Part shown: positions 9,621 through 17,813 of the stretch, piece after piece | Position numbering within the stretch: the stretch's first letter is position 1 | Layout: each line of letters begins with the position of its first letter | DNA from: JACSRF01 sp963695505 | Lineage (GTDB): Bacteria; Chloroflexota; Anaerolineae; Promineifilales; Promineifilaceae | Assembly: GCA_963695505.1 (NCBI GenBank) | Contig: CAVOGX010000014.1 | Span: 806,001 to 870,000, forward strand | Length of the DNA: 64,000 nucleotides | Direction of reading: 5' to 3' | Notes under the pieces: model-generated | The model's input: only the letters and a program-made list of their open reading frames with translations | The model's database searches: none | Told to the model about the DNA's origin: nothing | Translations under genes and position numbers: made by a program

Positions 9621-9694
9621 TAAGAGATTAGAGATTAGAGATTGAGATTAAGCGGTTCGCAATCTTTAATCTTCAATCTCAATTATTGATCTCC
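9621..9694. repeat. Short tandem repeat block between aceB and aceA
   Basis: Three to four copies of the unit GAGATTA are followed by a variant GAGATTAAG and, 15 bases later, by a partly complementary stretch (TTTAATCTTCAATCTC). The two halves can form an imperfect stem between the two genes. The unit resembles other short repeats in the window, such as the GATTGGA block at 41498. Confidence 0.6.
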
Positions 9695-9720
9695 AAATTT
9701 CCCAGAAGGAGCAATCACAA

Positions 9721-11051
9721 ATGATTTCAATCATGAACAGGTATAAGCACTTGGAAAAAGAATGGCAAGAACAATCCGCGTTGGAAAGGGGTAGAACGGC
9801 CGTATACCGCGCAAGACGTCCTGCGTCTGCGCGGTTCCGTCCAGATTGAGCACACGCTGGCCCGGATGGGCGCCGAGCGGCTGTGGCAGTTGCTGCATGA
9901 TGAAGATTACGTCAATGCCCTGGGCGCACTGAGCGGCAACCAGGCTGTGCAAATGGTGCAGGCCGGCCTCAAAGCCATCTACCTCAGCGGCTGGCAGGTG
10001 GCCGCCGACGCCAACGGCGCGGCCCACACCTACCCCGACCAGAGCCTCTACCCGGCCGACAGCGCCCCCATGCTGGCCCAGCGCATCAACAACGCCCTGC
10101 TCCGCGCCGACCAGATTTACTCCGTCAACGACAAAAACGGCATCTACTGGTTTGCCCCCATCGTCGCCGATGCCGAATCTGGTTTTGGCGGCAACTCTGA
10201 ACGCCTACGAACTGATGAAGGCGATGATTGAAGCAGGCGCGGCCGGCGTCCATTTTGAAGATCAGCTTTCCTCGCGCCAAGAAATGCGGCCACATGGGCG
10301 GCAAAGTGCTGGTGCCCACCCGTGAAGCCGTGCAAAAGCTCATTGCCGCGCGACTGGCGGCCGACGTGGCGGGCGTGCCCACGCTGATCATTGCCCGCAC
10401 CGATGCCGATGCGGCCGACCTGCATCACCAGCGACATTGACGACGATGACAAGCCATTCATCACCGGCGAGCGCACCATCGAAGGCTTCTACCGCACCCG
10501 CGCCGGGCTGGAGCAGGCCATCAGCCGCGGTCTGGCCTATGCCCCCTACGCCGACATCGTCTGGTGCGAAACCTCCCACCCCGACCTGGAGCAGGCCAAG
10601 CAGTTTGCCGACGCCATTCACGCCGAAGTTCCCCGGCAAGATGTTGGCCTACAACTGCTCGCCTTCCTTCAACTGGAAGCTGAACCTGGACGAAACGACC
10701 ATTGCCACCTTCCAGCGAGAGTTGGGCAAGATGGGCTATGCCTTCCAGTTTGTGACGCTGGCTGGTTTCCACAGCCTCAATGCCGGTATGTTCCAGCTGG
10801 CCAACGATTATCGCGCGCGCGGCATGGCTGCCTACGCCGATTTCCAGGAGAAGGAGTTTGACCTGCACACCGATTATGGCTTCCGGGCGATCAAGCACCA
10901 GAGCTTTGTCGGCGCTGGTTATTTTGATGAAATTCAGACGGTGATTTCGCAAGGGGAAACGTCAACGGCCGCTCTGAAAGGATCGACTGAGGAAGCGCAG
11001 TTTGAAAATGACCAAATTCAGACGGTGACCCATTCCCACGCCCGCGTTTGA
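9721..11051 (+). CDS. aceA: Isocitrate lyase, interrupted by five +1 frameshifts
   Basis: Isocitrate lyase splits isocitrate into succinate and glyoxylate, the first step of the glyoxylate bypass. The ATG at 9721 has AAGGAG about ten bases upstream. Across frames the about 442-residue enzyme is clear: LRLRGSVQIEHTLARMGAERLW, AIYLSGWQVAADAN, TYPDQSLYP, APIVADAESGFGG, AGVHFEDQLSS then KKCGHMGGKVLVPT (the active-site KKCGH), VPTLIIARTDADAADL, and ending KGSTEEAQF. Five single extra bases break the frame, near 9773, 10195, 10275, 10424 and 10629. All catalytic motifs are kept if these are removed. It is cotranscribed with aceB and followed by a hairpin made of two ACGGCCGT elements. Confidence 0.88.
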
Positions 11052-11078
11052 CGCAGTCACAAGAGAACGTAGGTAATA

Positions 11079-11111
11079 AAAACGGCCGTTTCGCAGGGAA
11101 ACGGCCGTTTT
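11079..11111 (+). terminator. Hairpin from two ACGGCCGT elements after aceA
   Basis: Two copies of AAACGGCCGTTT, at 11080-11091 and 11099-11110, pair with each other over 12-13 bases around a 7-base loop (CGCAGGG). The stem lies 28 bases after the aceA stop and just before the end of the opposite-strand gene at 11117. It can serve as a bidirectional terminator between convergent genes; the U-tract is only four bases, so strength is uncertain. Confidence 0.55.
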
Positions 11112-11116
11112 GCTTG

Positions 11117-11437
11117 TTATTCAGGCAGCCCGGCCAACATTTGTTGCATTGTCTGACGGTACTGTTGAAACGCTGAACGCCCTTCGTCAGTGAGGTGAAA
11201 GAGCGTGTACGGCCGCTTCCCTACAAACGTCTTTTCCACCAACACGTATCTTGCTTGTTCCAGTTTGGACATATGCGCTGACAAATTTCCCCACGTCAGC
11301 CCTACCTGATTCATAAGAAAGTTGAAATCTGCCTGGGCCACCACGTACAGATTGGCCATGATCATCAGCCGCGCCGGTTCGTGGATCAGTTTGTCAATTG
11401 CCTCCGGAGCAGGGATGAGCGAGTTGGTTGTGGCCAT
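11117..11437 (-). CDS. Winged-helix transcriptional regulator
   Basis: A 106-residue protein with a MarR/ArsR-like winged helix. Residues about 15-95 carry the helix-turn-helix (ARLMIMANLYVVAQADFNFLMNQVGLTWGNLSAHMSKLEQARYV) and the basic wing (KTFVGKRPYTLFHLTDEGRSAF). The family (one-domain 'HTH_34'-type regulators) usually pairs with a membrane protein gene. Here the stop of the upstream membrane protein overlaps this start (TAATG), so the two are coupled. A perfect AT-rich inverted repeat upstream of the pair (12093-12123) is the likely operator. The gene ends six bases from the aceA terminator hairpin. Confidence 0.8.
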   Translation of the reverse strand: MATTNSLIPAPEAIDKLIHEPARLMIMANLYVVAQADFNFLMNQVGLTWGNLSAHMSKLEQARYVLVEKTFVGKRPYTLFHLTDEGRSAFQQYRQTMQQMLAGLPE

Positions 11438-12024
11438 TATGCTGTCTCCTCATCCGAAACAGGGTAGGTGCGCACAAACCGCACCAGATCGATGATACCC
11501 AAAAGGAAGACGAGCAGGCCTACGGTAGAGAACTGTACGGCCGTTGCCCGGTGCCAGTCATTGAATTGCAGGGCTACAACTACACCGCTTGCCAGCATCA
11601 GGGACATGATCCCCCAGTCACGCCAGCGGGTGCCATACATAGAACTACCAAAGTACAGCGACAGGGCAAAAATGATCCCAATGAGAATAGGGAGGTAGCG
11701 TTGGAAACGGCCGTTCCATCCCAAGGCCATCACAGCAAGCACAATGGCGGCAACAACGGCAAAACCTAAAATACCGCGTGCCGTGCCCTTAGCAAGGGTA
11801 AAACGAGCATAACCCAAGCGAGGGTAAGTAATCCGTTTGCGGATTGCCTCGAATGGAATTACGAGGAATATCGCTGTCGCTCCCAACCAGCTTAACCCTG
11901 GCACCGTATACCCGATCCCCAGCATAACCAACACGATTCCCAAAAACAGGTAAATCAACCCGTCTTGATTGAAAACGCGACGAGCATCTTGTTCTACTTG
12001 TTCCAGGTTCACAGGTTGCTTCAT
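11437..12024 (-). CDS. Integral membrane protein paired with winged-helix regulator
   Basis: A 195-residue protein with six likely membrane helices, grouped in pairs (for example LIYLFLGIVLVMLGIGYTV, TAIFLVIPFEAI, ILGFAVVAAIVLAVMAL, YLPILIGIIFALSLYFG, WGIMSLMLASGVVVAL, TVGLLVFLLGIIDLVRF). The start is ATG 12024, with GAGAGG five bases upstream; a longer frame to 12084 is not supported. It has no transport or catalytic motif that I recognise. It is translationally coupled to the regulator gene downstream. By analogy with other such pairs, the regulator may report on, or control, this membrane protein, but the substrate or role is not known. Confidence 0.7.
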   Translation of the reverse strand: MKQPVNLEQVEQDARRVFNQDGLIYLFLGIVLVMLGIGYTVPGLSWLGATAIFLVIPFEAIRKRITYPRLGYARFTLAKGTARGILGFAVVAAIVLAVMALGWNGRFQRYLPILIGIIFALSLYFGSSMYGTRWRDWGIMSLMLASGVVVALQFNDWHRATAVQFSTVGLLVFLLGIIDLVRFVRTYPVSDEETA

Positions 12025-12092
12025 GACGACCTCTCTTTTTTCATTCAAAGCAACAGCACAGAAGTATTTAATTGTAGATGTCATTTTGTATT

Positions 12093-12123
12093 ACAATTAA
12101 CTTTGTGATACAAAGTTAATTGT
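12093..12123. promoter_or_regulatory. Perfect 14-bp inverted repeat, probable operator
   Basis: Arms ACAATTAACTTTGT and its exact complement are separated by three bases (GAT). A third partial half-site (AATTGTA) lies at about 12070. The repeat is AT-rich in a GC-rich region, sits 69 bases before the start codon of the membrane protein gene, and is the best candidate for autoregulation by the winged-helix protein encoded at 11117-11437. Confidence 0.6.
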
Positions 12124-12164
12124 ATAATAGAACAAAAAATTGTTCGTTGTCAAGGGCAAAGGTC

Positions 12165-12201
12165 ACAAAAAAGCCTCAACCCATTTTCTGGTTGAGGCTT
12201 T
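12165..12201 (-). terminator. Intrinsic terminator of the cyclophilin gene
   Basis: On the minus strand AAGCCTCAACC pairs with GGTTGAGGCTT over 11 bases around an eight-base loop and is followed by a run of T residues. It lies about 40 bases after the stop codon of the cyclophilin gene. Confidence 0.8.
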
Positions 12202-12237
12202 AGAATAAATAAATTTAAAAACGGCCGTTAAGGTTGA

Positions 12238-12723
12238 TTAAGCACTCTCTACTACCGTTACACTGGCCATCTTATCCCCCTGGCGAATAGCGTTCACCAC
12301 CTCCATGCCGCTGGTCACCTTGCCAAAAACCGTGTGACGGCCGTCCAGGTGCGGCTGCGGCGAATGGGTGATGAAAAACTGGCTGCCGTTGGTATTCGGA
12401 CCGGCATTGGCCATAGACAACACCCCGGTTTCATGCTTTAACGGGTTGCCCCGCAGCTCATCCTCAAAGCGGTAGCCAGGCCCACCCCGCCCCGTGCCTG
12501 TTGGGTCTCCCCCCTGAATCATAAAATTACTAATTACCCGGTGAAAAGACACACCATCATAAAAGCCTTCACGCGCCAGAAATACAAAATTATTCACCGT
12601 TTTAGGCGCATGTTCCGGATAAAGGGCAATTTCAATCGCCCCTTTGTTTGTTTCCATATTGATCACGTAAGATTTTTTTGGATCAATCTGCATCTGCGGT
12701 GCAGCATCCCATTGTTTTGCCAT
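12238..12723 (-). CDS. Peptidyl-prolyl cis-trans isomerase, cyclophilin type
   Basis: A 161-residue cytoplasmic cyclophilin; it speeds up proline isomerisation during folding. The single domain spans residues about 17-160 with the family landmarks in order: NKGAIEIALYPEHAPKTVNNFVFLAREGFYDG, SFHRVISNFMIQGGDPTGTGRGGPGYRFEDE, GVLSMANAGPNTNGSQFFIT, and HLDGRHTVFGKV. The catalytic Arg (FHRV) and the GSQFFI strand are intact. There is no signal peptide. The start is the last of three ATGs, preceded by AAAGGAG. It has its own terminator, so it is probably monocistronic. The window shows no regulatory site other than that. Confidence 0.95.
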   Translation of the reverse strand: MAKQWDAAPQMQIDPKKSYVINMETNKGAIEIALYPEHAPKTVNNFVFLAREGFYDGVSFHRVISNFMIQGGDPTGTGRGGPGYRFEDELRGNPLKHETGVLSMANAGPNTNGSQFFITHSPQPHLDGRHTVFGKVTSGMEVVNAIRQGDKMASVTVVESA

Positions 12724-12843
12724 CATCATCTCCTTTAAAAATGGCCAGAGCGAGGAATCCGGTTAAGGAGCATTACCTCCCACCCCTTCTCTCGCCCTAT
12801 TCTCTAACTTATCAATTCTATTGGCGCAGCAAAAACGCCCGCC

Positions 12844-13506
12844 CTAATCTTCCTGAAAACGGCGATCTAGATCTTCCAGCACCTTCGCTGCTTCTACCAA
12901 TTTGTCCAGTGGGTTCTTCTCGCCCACAAAATAGCGGTAGTCGGCGGGCATGACGTCTAACGTTGACACCAATTCCTGGTACTTCTCGCGTAATGACCGC
13001 TCACTCACCCCGTACATATTCGCCACATCCGCCATTTTCCGATCCACAAAATTTACCTTACCCACGGCATGGGTCAGGGCCGCCGCCCACAACTCTGGCT
13101 TAGGAATTCGCAGTGGCGTACGTCCTACCGTAATACGATACTCCAGCCACATTTGTATGGCTTTGCCAATCTGCTGCACTGTAGAGTCATTATTTCGCAT
13201 GGTATCAATCAGCACCGTTTCCACGTCATCCAGGGCTGAAGAAAACATGCGCTCAAAACGTTCGGCAATTTTTTCATCTTGCTCGGTGCGCAAATATTCG
13301 CCAAGGGCAGTCATTGCTTGCTGGTAATCACCGCTGCGGGCATATGCGCGAGCTAGATTCAGGTGATATTCGGGGTTATCGGCATCATGCTCAATGGCCT
13401 GGCCGAAGGCGTCGATGGCTTTGTCAATGTGCCAATTCGTAAAATGGGTCAGCCCTTCCTTGTTTTTAGCTGCGGCTTGGCGCGGATCTTTCTTTTTACT
13501 TGCCAT
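12844..13506 (-). CDS. TPR protein with C-terminal helical (DUF6398/cyclin-like) domain
   Basis: A 220-residue protein. Residues about 10-80 contain two tetratricopeptide repeats (THFTNWHIDKAIDAFGQAIEHD and NPEYHLNLARAYARSGDYQQAMTAL). The C-terminal half (about 95-200) has helices PELWAAALTHAVGKVNF and KMADVANMYGVSERSLREKYQEL, which look like a cyclin-box/TFIIB-like repeat or DUF6398: a probable helix-turn-helix with 'DVANMYGVSERSLREKY'. A role in protein interaction or nucleic-acid binding is likely. It sits between the cyclophilin and YqhQ-like genes on the same strand; the 20-base gap to the latter permits cotranscription. The start ATG at 13506 has no strong ribosome site. Confidence 0.7.
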   Translation of the reverse strand: MASKKKDPRQAAAKNKEGLTHFTNWHIDKAIDAFGQAIEHDADNPEYHLNLARAYARSGDYQQAMTALGEYLRTEQDEKIAERFERMFSSALDDVETVLIDTMRNNDSTVQQIGKAIQMWLEYRITVGRTPLRIPKPELWAAALTHAVGKVNFVDRKMADVANMYGVSERSLREKYQELVSTLDVMPADYRYFVGEKNPLDKLVEAAKVLEDLDRRFQED

Positions 13507-13525
13507 GGCGTACCTGTCCTGTTAT

Positions 13526-14527
13526 TTATGTTGCCACATTGCTGGCCGAGGCTTCTACCAGCACAACGGAATCAACGACTTCTTGCTGGCTGTTTTCGTA
13601 AGCCAAAACATGCTCTAAAGCGGAGATGGCCACGGCCAGCATCCCTTCCTCGGGTTCCCGGGTGGTGAGGCGCTGCAAAGCCAGATTTGGCTTGGTAATC
13701 AAGCGAATGAAGGCATTATCCTGGCGTGCGGCGGTAAACTTCAAAAACTCATAGCCCATGCCAGCAATAACCGGCAGCAAGACAATGCGCGAGACCACGC
13801 GCGCCAAAATGCCCATGGGCGGCAGCAGCGAGTAAAGCAAAATGGAGAGGATGACCACTGTGAGCAAAAAAGCTGTCCCGCAGCGGGGATGCTCCAGCGA
13901 ATAGCGGGCGACCACCTCCGGCGTCAGGATGGCGCCATCTTCATACGCGTTGATGGTTTTATGCTCCGCACCATGGTAGCCATAAAGTCGCTTGATGTCG
14001 GGAATGAAACCAATTGCCCAGATGTAGCCAATGAGCAAGCCCAGGCGAACCAGACCTTCAATGAGATGGCTGATGAGCTGAGAAGCGCTAGTTTCAATGC
14101 GCGTTTCGGCTAAACCGGCCACAAAGGCTGGAAAAACAAAGAAGAGGAGCACAGAAAAGCTCAGTGAGAGCAGAACGGTACCCCACTGGGCTGGACCTTC
14201 GAACACCTTGGCCGGTTCACCATTATCTTTGAGCGGCTTTTCTTCTTCCTCGATGGCAACTTCGGCAGAAAACAGGAGGCTTTTAATGCCTAAGCCCAAG
14301 GCATCCCACAACAGGGTAAGACCGCGAAGAAAGGGCATGCGCGCCAGACGGCCGCCATAAATGCGAGAGTTGAGGGGTTCGGTGTGGACGACGATTTCGT
14401 TTTCGGGGTTACGGACGGCAACAGCCAGGGCGCGGGAGCCGCGCATCATAACGCCTTCAATAACGGCCTGGCCACCGTAATTGAACGATGATTTTGTACT
14501 TGCTGCTGGGGCATTTGTGTTTGACAT
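13526..14527 (-). CDS. YqhQ-like DUF1385 membrane protein
   Basis: A 333-residue protein of the DUF1385 family. The start chosen is MSNTNAP at 14527. Residues about 15-75 contain the family signature (YGGQAVIEGVMMRG, then RNPENEIVVHTEPL, then RMPFLRGLTLLWDALGLGIKSLLFSAE). Several membrane helices follow (VLLSLSFSVLLFFVFPAFVAGL, LLIGYIWAIGFIPDIKRLYGYHGAEHKTINAYE). The YHGAEHK...E motif, conserved in the family, is present. The best-known member, YqhQ of Bacillus, is linked to c-di-AMP metabolism, but the biochemical role of the family is not settled. An ACGGCCGC variant, not the octamer, lies in the gene. A divergent gene starts 127 bases upstream. Confidence 0.85.
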   Translation of the reverse strand: MSNTNAPAASTKSSFNYGGQAVIEGVMMRGSRALAVAVRNPENEIVVHTEPLNSRIYGGRLARMPFLRGLTLLWDALGLGIKSLLFSAEVAIEEEEKPLKDNGEPAKVFEGPAQWGTVLLSLSFSVLLFFVFPAFVAGLAETRIETSASQLISHLIEGLVRLGLLIGYIWAIGFIPDIKRLYGYHGAEHKTINAYEDGAILTPEVVARYSLEHPRCGTAFLLTVVILSILLYSLLPPMGILARVVSRIVLLPVIAGMGYEFLKFTAARQDNAFIRLITKPNLALQRLTTREPEEGMLAVAISALEHVLAYENSQQEVVDSVVLVEASASNVAT

Positions 14528-14653
14528 GGTGTGCATTGTACAGAGTGGGGTAGGAGGCGTCAAGGTAAGTTAGCCCCGTCTCAATTTGTGGTAAAAAACG
14601 GCCGTTTCCCACAGTGGCAGTCTGGATTTTTCCTGGTTATACTCCAGAGTGCC

Positions 14654-16739
14654 ATGATTAAACTAACCCCCGTGCAAGAAAAGGCCGTTTCCGCCTCTCA
14701 CACCAGCTTCCTCCTGGGGCCTGCTGGCAGCGGTAAAACCACCACCCTGCAGCACCGCCTGCTGCGCCTGCTGCAATCTGGCGAACCCGCATACACCATT
14801 CTCACCCTGGTCGCTGAACCCGATCACCAGCAGCCCTATCGCGACTTTATCCACCAATCTGGCCTCGGTCCCTATGCCGATCTCAAAATCACCACCTACA
14901 TTGACATGGCCCGCGAAATGGTCGCCCTCTTTTGGCCCCTCATCGCCCGGCCTGCCGGATTTATCCGTCCTTACCAGCCGCCCACTTTCCTTAGCTACGA
15001 TCTGGCTCAACTGCAAATGTGGCGCATTGTCACCCCCTTGCTCAAAGAGGGGGCTTTTGCCGACCTGCGCCTGCGCCCCCAGCAAATTGTCAGCCAGTTG
15101 CTAGACACCCTCAACCGCGCCGCCCTCAACGCCCTGTCTCTAGGACGAGGCCATTACACGACAGCGGGACACCTGGGTGGGCGAACCGGAGCGCCTGCTG
15201 CATCTGGCCGACGCCGCCAAAGCCGCCCGCCGCTTCCGCCAGCAGTGCCGGGAAAACAGCCTGCTGGACCTCTCCCTGATTGTCGAGGTTTTCGATACGC
15301 AACTGGTCAAGCATCCCGAATTTCATCGCTATTTCAGCGAGCGCTACCGCCACCTGCTGGTGGACAACGTGGAAGAGCAGACGCCCGCCGGGCAAAATTT
15401 TGTGGCCACTTTGCTGAATGTCACCGAGACAACGGCCGTTGCTTACGATGCCGGTGGGGGCTACAAACGTTTCATGGCCGCCGACCCCCTGGGAGCCAAT
15501 AAATTCCGGGGCATGTGTCAGCTCGCCTTTGACTTCGATACGATATTTTTCGCCCCCCCAGAGATGCAGCACCTGGCTAATGCGGTCGAGAACCACCTGC
15601 TGCATACCACCCGTCCCACCTCAGAAGCCAGGGAAATGGTGCTGGGCGTGGTCAATGGCCGTTACCGCCGTGACATGGTGCACAACCTCATCCCCCTGCT
15701 GGCCGATCTCATCCACGAAAATGGCGTGCATCCCAGCGACGTGGCCATCATTACCCCCTACCTGGACGGGGCGCTGCGCTACACCCTCACCCAGGCCATG
15801 CAGGAAGCGAGGTTACCTTATTTTTTGCTGCGCCGCCGTTCCAGCCCCCGCGAAGAGCCCCACGTGCGCGCCTGGCTGACCTGGCTGGCCCTAGCGCATC
15901 CGCAGTGGAGCCTGCCCCCTGCCTCTTACGACGTAGCCGAAGCGCTGGCCCTGAGCATTCACGGGCTGGACCCGGCCCGCGCCCAGTTGCTAACCAAAGA
16001 AACCTATATGCCCGAGAATGGGCCATGGCAGCCTAAAGAAGCGCTTTCGGCAAAAGTCGTGGAGCGCGTGGGTGCAGAGATGGTCAATCTGGTGGCCAAG
16101 CTGCAAGAGTGGCTGGCCGAGAATGGCAACGGCCGTTTCCCTTTGGACACCTTTCTCTACAACCTCTTCGCCGAGCTGCTCGCCCAACCCCGCTTCCAGC
16201 CGGAACCCGATCTGGCGGGCGCGGCCGTCTGCGACTGGCTGGTACGTGCCGCCGGGCGCCTGCGCCAATCAGCCGCCGTCATGGGATTGTCTACCCCGGC
16301 TGCCATCGGCCGCACCTTTATCGAAGGCATCTACAACGGCCTGGTCACGGCTCGTCCCCCGGAATTGGGCGAACCACCTGACCCCGACGGCATCATGATT
16401 TCCACCATTTACGGTTACTTGCTGGCCGGGCGGCCTGTGCGGGTGCAAGTGTGGTTGGAAACGGCCGCTACCGGTTGGTGGGACATTCCCAACCAACCCC
16501 TCAGCAACGCCTTTGTGCTGGCCCAAAGCCGCCCCGCCGACCAACCCTGGAGCACCGAAGAAGATTTTACCATCCGCAACCAACTGCTCAGCCGCATCAT
16601 TCGCGGGCTGGCTGTGCGCTGCCAGGATGGCGTCATTCTGGCCAACAGCGACCTCGATCGCCGCGGCCAGCGCCAGGAAGGGGTTCTCTGGCGTGCCCTG
16701 CAGCCGCTCCTTTCCAGCCAACGGCCATCAGCTAGCTGA
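14654..16739 (+). CDS. SF1 (UvrD/AddB-like) helicase family protein, one frameshift
   Basis: A protein of about 694 residues beginning at ATG 14654. Motif I is a clean Walker A (LLGPAGSGKTTTLQHRLLRLL) near residue 20, and motif II appears as HLLVDNVEEQTPAG, where DNVEE stands for the DExx box. Later helicase motifs are weak, so this resembles the short inactive-looking ATPase/AddB-like group rather than full UvrD. The C-terminal part (MISTIYGYLLAGRPVRVQVWLE, then WWDIPNQPLSNAFVLA) matches the conserved end of these proteins. A single extra base near 15144 shifts the frame; joining across it gives continuous protein (LSL, then DEAITRQRDTW). It probably acts on DNA ends in repair, but no partner nuclease gene is adjacent. 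Confidence 0.7.
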
Positions 16740-16802
16740 CGATTCCCCTCCAGCCTCAGCAGCCATCTTGCCCTTGACCTCCTTTGCGTATATAGTTTTG
16801 AC

Positions 16803-17765
16803 ATGATCGAACTGGCGCCTATTGCTGCCTTCACGCGGACCGATAACGGCCGTGTTCACGACCACAACGAGGATTACATTTCCTCCTGGGAACCCCCTAC
16901 CCCTGACGCTCAGCAACAGCACGGTTGGTTATACGTGGTTGCCGACGGCGTAGGCGGAGCTGATGCGGGTGAAATAGCCAGTGAGTTTGCTACTGAAAAA
17001 ATGAAGGAGCATTACCTGGCCAACGTCAATGAAGAAGACTGGGGTCAGCGGCTGCGGCAGGCCATGCTCTTTGCCAACACAGAACTACGCCAATACGTCG
17101 CCAGCGAATATGAAGGGCGACGCATGGCCACCACCATGGTGTCCACGGTCATCATCAACGGCGCCGCGCACATTGCCAACGTGGGTGACAGCCGTGCTTA
17201 TCATTGGCGGGCAGGAACCATTGCCCAAATTACCAAAGACCAGAGCCTGGTGGCTAAACTGGTAGAAGAAGGAGCCATCTCCGCCGCCGAGGCTGAAAAT
17301 CACCCCTATCAAAATGTCATTTTGTACAGCATTGGCTCCGATAAGAACCCGCGCATCGACTTGTTTGAGGTACCGTTGGTGTATGGCGACATTCTGGTCC
17401 TGTGTTCTGACGGCCTGACCAAGCACGTCACGGACGCGGAAATTGGCGAATTTGTGCAGCGGCAGGAACTGGCGACGGTGGCCGGGGCGCTGGTGGACCT
17501 AGCCAATGAGCGCGGCGGGCGGGACAATATTTCCGTGGCGGTGATTCGCTACGGACAACGTCCTGACCTGACGGATACGATGGCGCTGACCCCGCCAACG
17601 GCCGTTTCCGACGTTGCCCCTATGCCTGCAAAAACCCTGGTGGCCCAGCCCGTCAGCCAGCCCAGCGCCGCCACCGGACGGCGCGCCTTGTGGGTTTACA
17701 CTCTCTTCCTGGCCCTGATACAAACCATTCTAACCATTCTGGTCTGGCTTTTTCTGCGAGTTTAA
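16803..17765 (+). CDS. PP2C-family Ser/Thr protein phosphatase with membrane anchor
   Basis: A 320-residue metal-dependent phosphatase. The PP2C motifs are all in order: RTDNGRVHDHNEDYISS, VADGVGGADAGEIAS, ATTMVSTVIINGAAHIANVGDSRAYHWR, LYSIGSD, VLCSDGLTKHVTDAEI and ERGGRDNISVAVIRYG. These supply the two-metal aspartates. Residues about 265-290 are an Ala/Pro/Ser linker, and residues about 297-318 form one hydrophobic helix (LWVYTLFLALIQTILTILVWLF), so the catalytic domain is probably cytoplasmic and anchored to the membrane. It precedes the RNase J gene by 48 bases, so a joint transcript is possible. No kinase gene lies next to it, although such phosphatases usually oppose PASTA-type kinases. 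Confidence 0.92.
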   Translation: MIELAPIAAFTRTDNGRVHDHNEDYISSWEPPTPDAQQQHGWLYVVADGVGGADAGEIASEFATEKMKEHYLANVNEEDWGQRLRQAMLFANTELRQYVASEYEGRRMATTMVSTVIINGAAHIANVGDSRAYHWRAGTIAQITKDQSLVAKLVEEGAISAAEAENHPYQNVILYSIGSDKNPRIDLFEVPLVYGDILVLCSDGLTKHVTDAEIGEFVQRQELATVAGALVDLANERGGRDNISVAVIRYGQRPDLTDTMALTPPTAVSDVAPMPAKTLVAQPVSQPSAATGRRALWVYTLFLALIQTILTILVWLFLRV

Positions 17766-17767
17766 AG

Positions 17768-17801
17768 CCCGCGACCAATTACCAACGACCAATTACCAAA
17801 T
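17768..17801. repeat. Short direct repeat before the RNase J gene
   Basis: The unit GACCAATTACCAA occurs twice in tandem in the 48-base gap between the phosphatase and RNase J genes. It is one of several short repeat blocks built from similar CCAATT-type units in this window. It includes no promoter-like hexamers. Confidence 0.55.
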
Positions 17802-17813
17802 TCTGGAGACACT

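Noticed and set aside
10521..10952. A 143-residue minus-strand frame over aceA
   Set aside because: GC-rich third positions leave the antisense frame open; the plus strand carries isocitrate lyase motifs.
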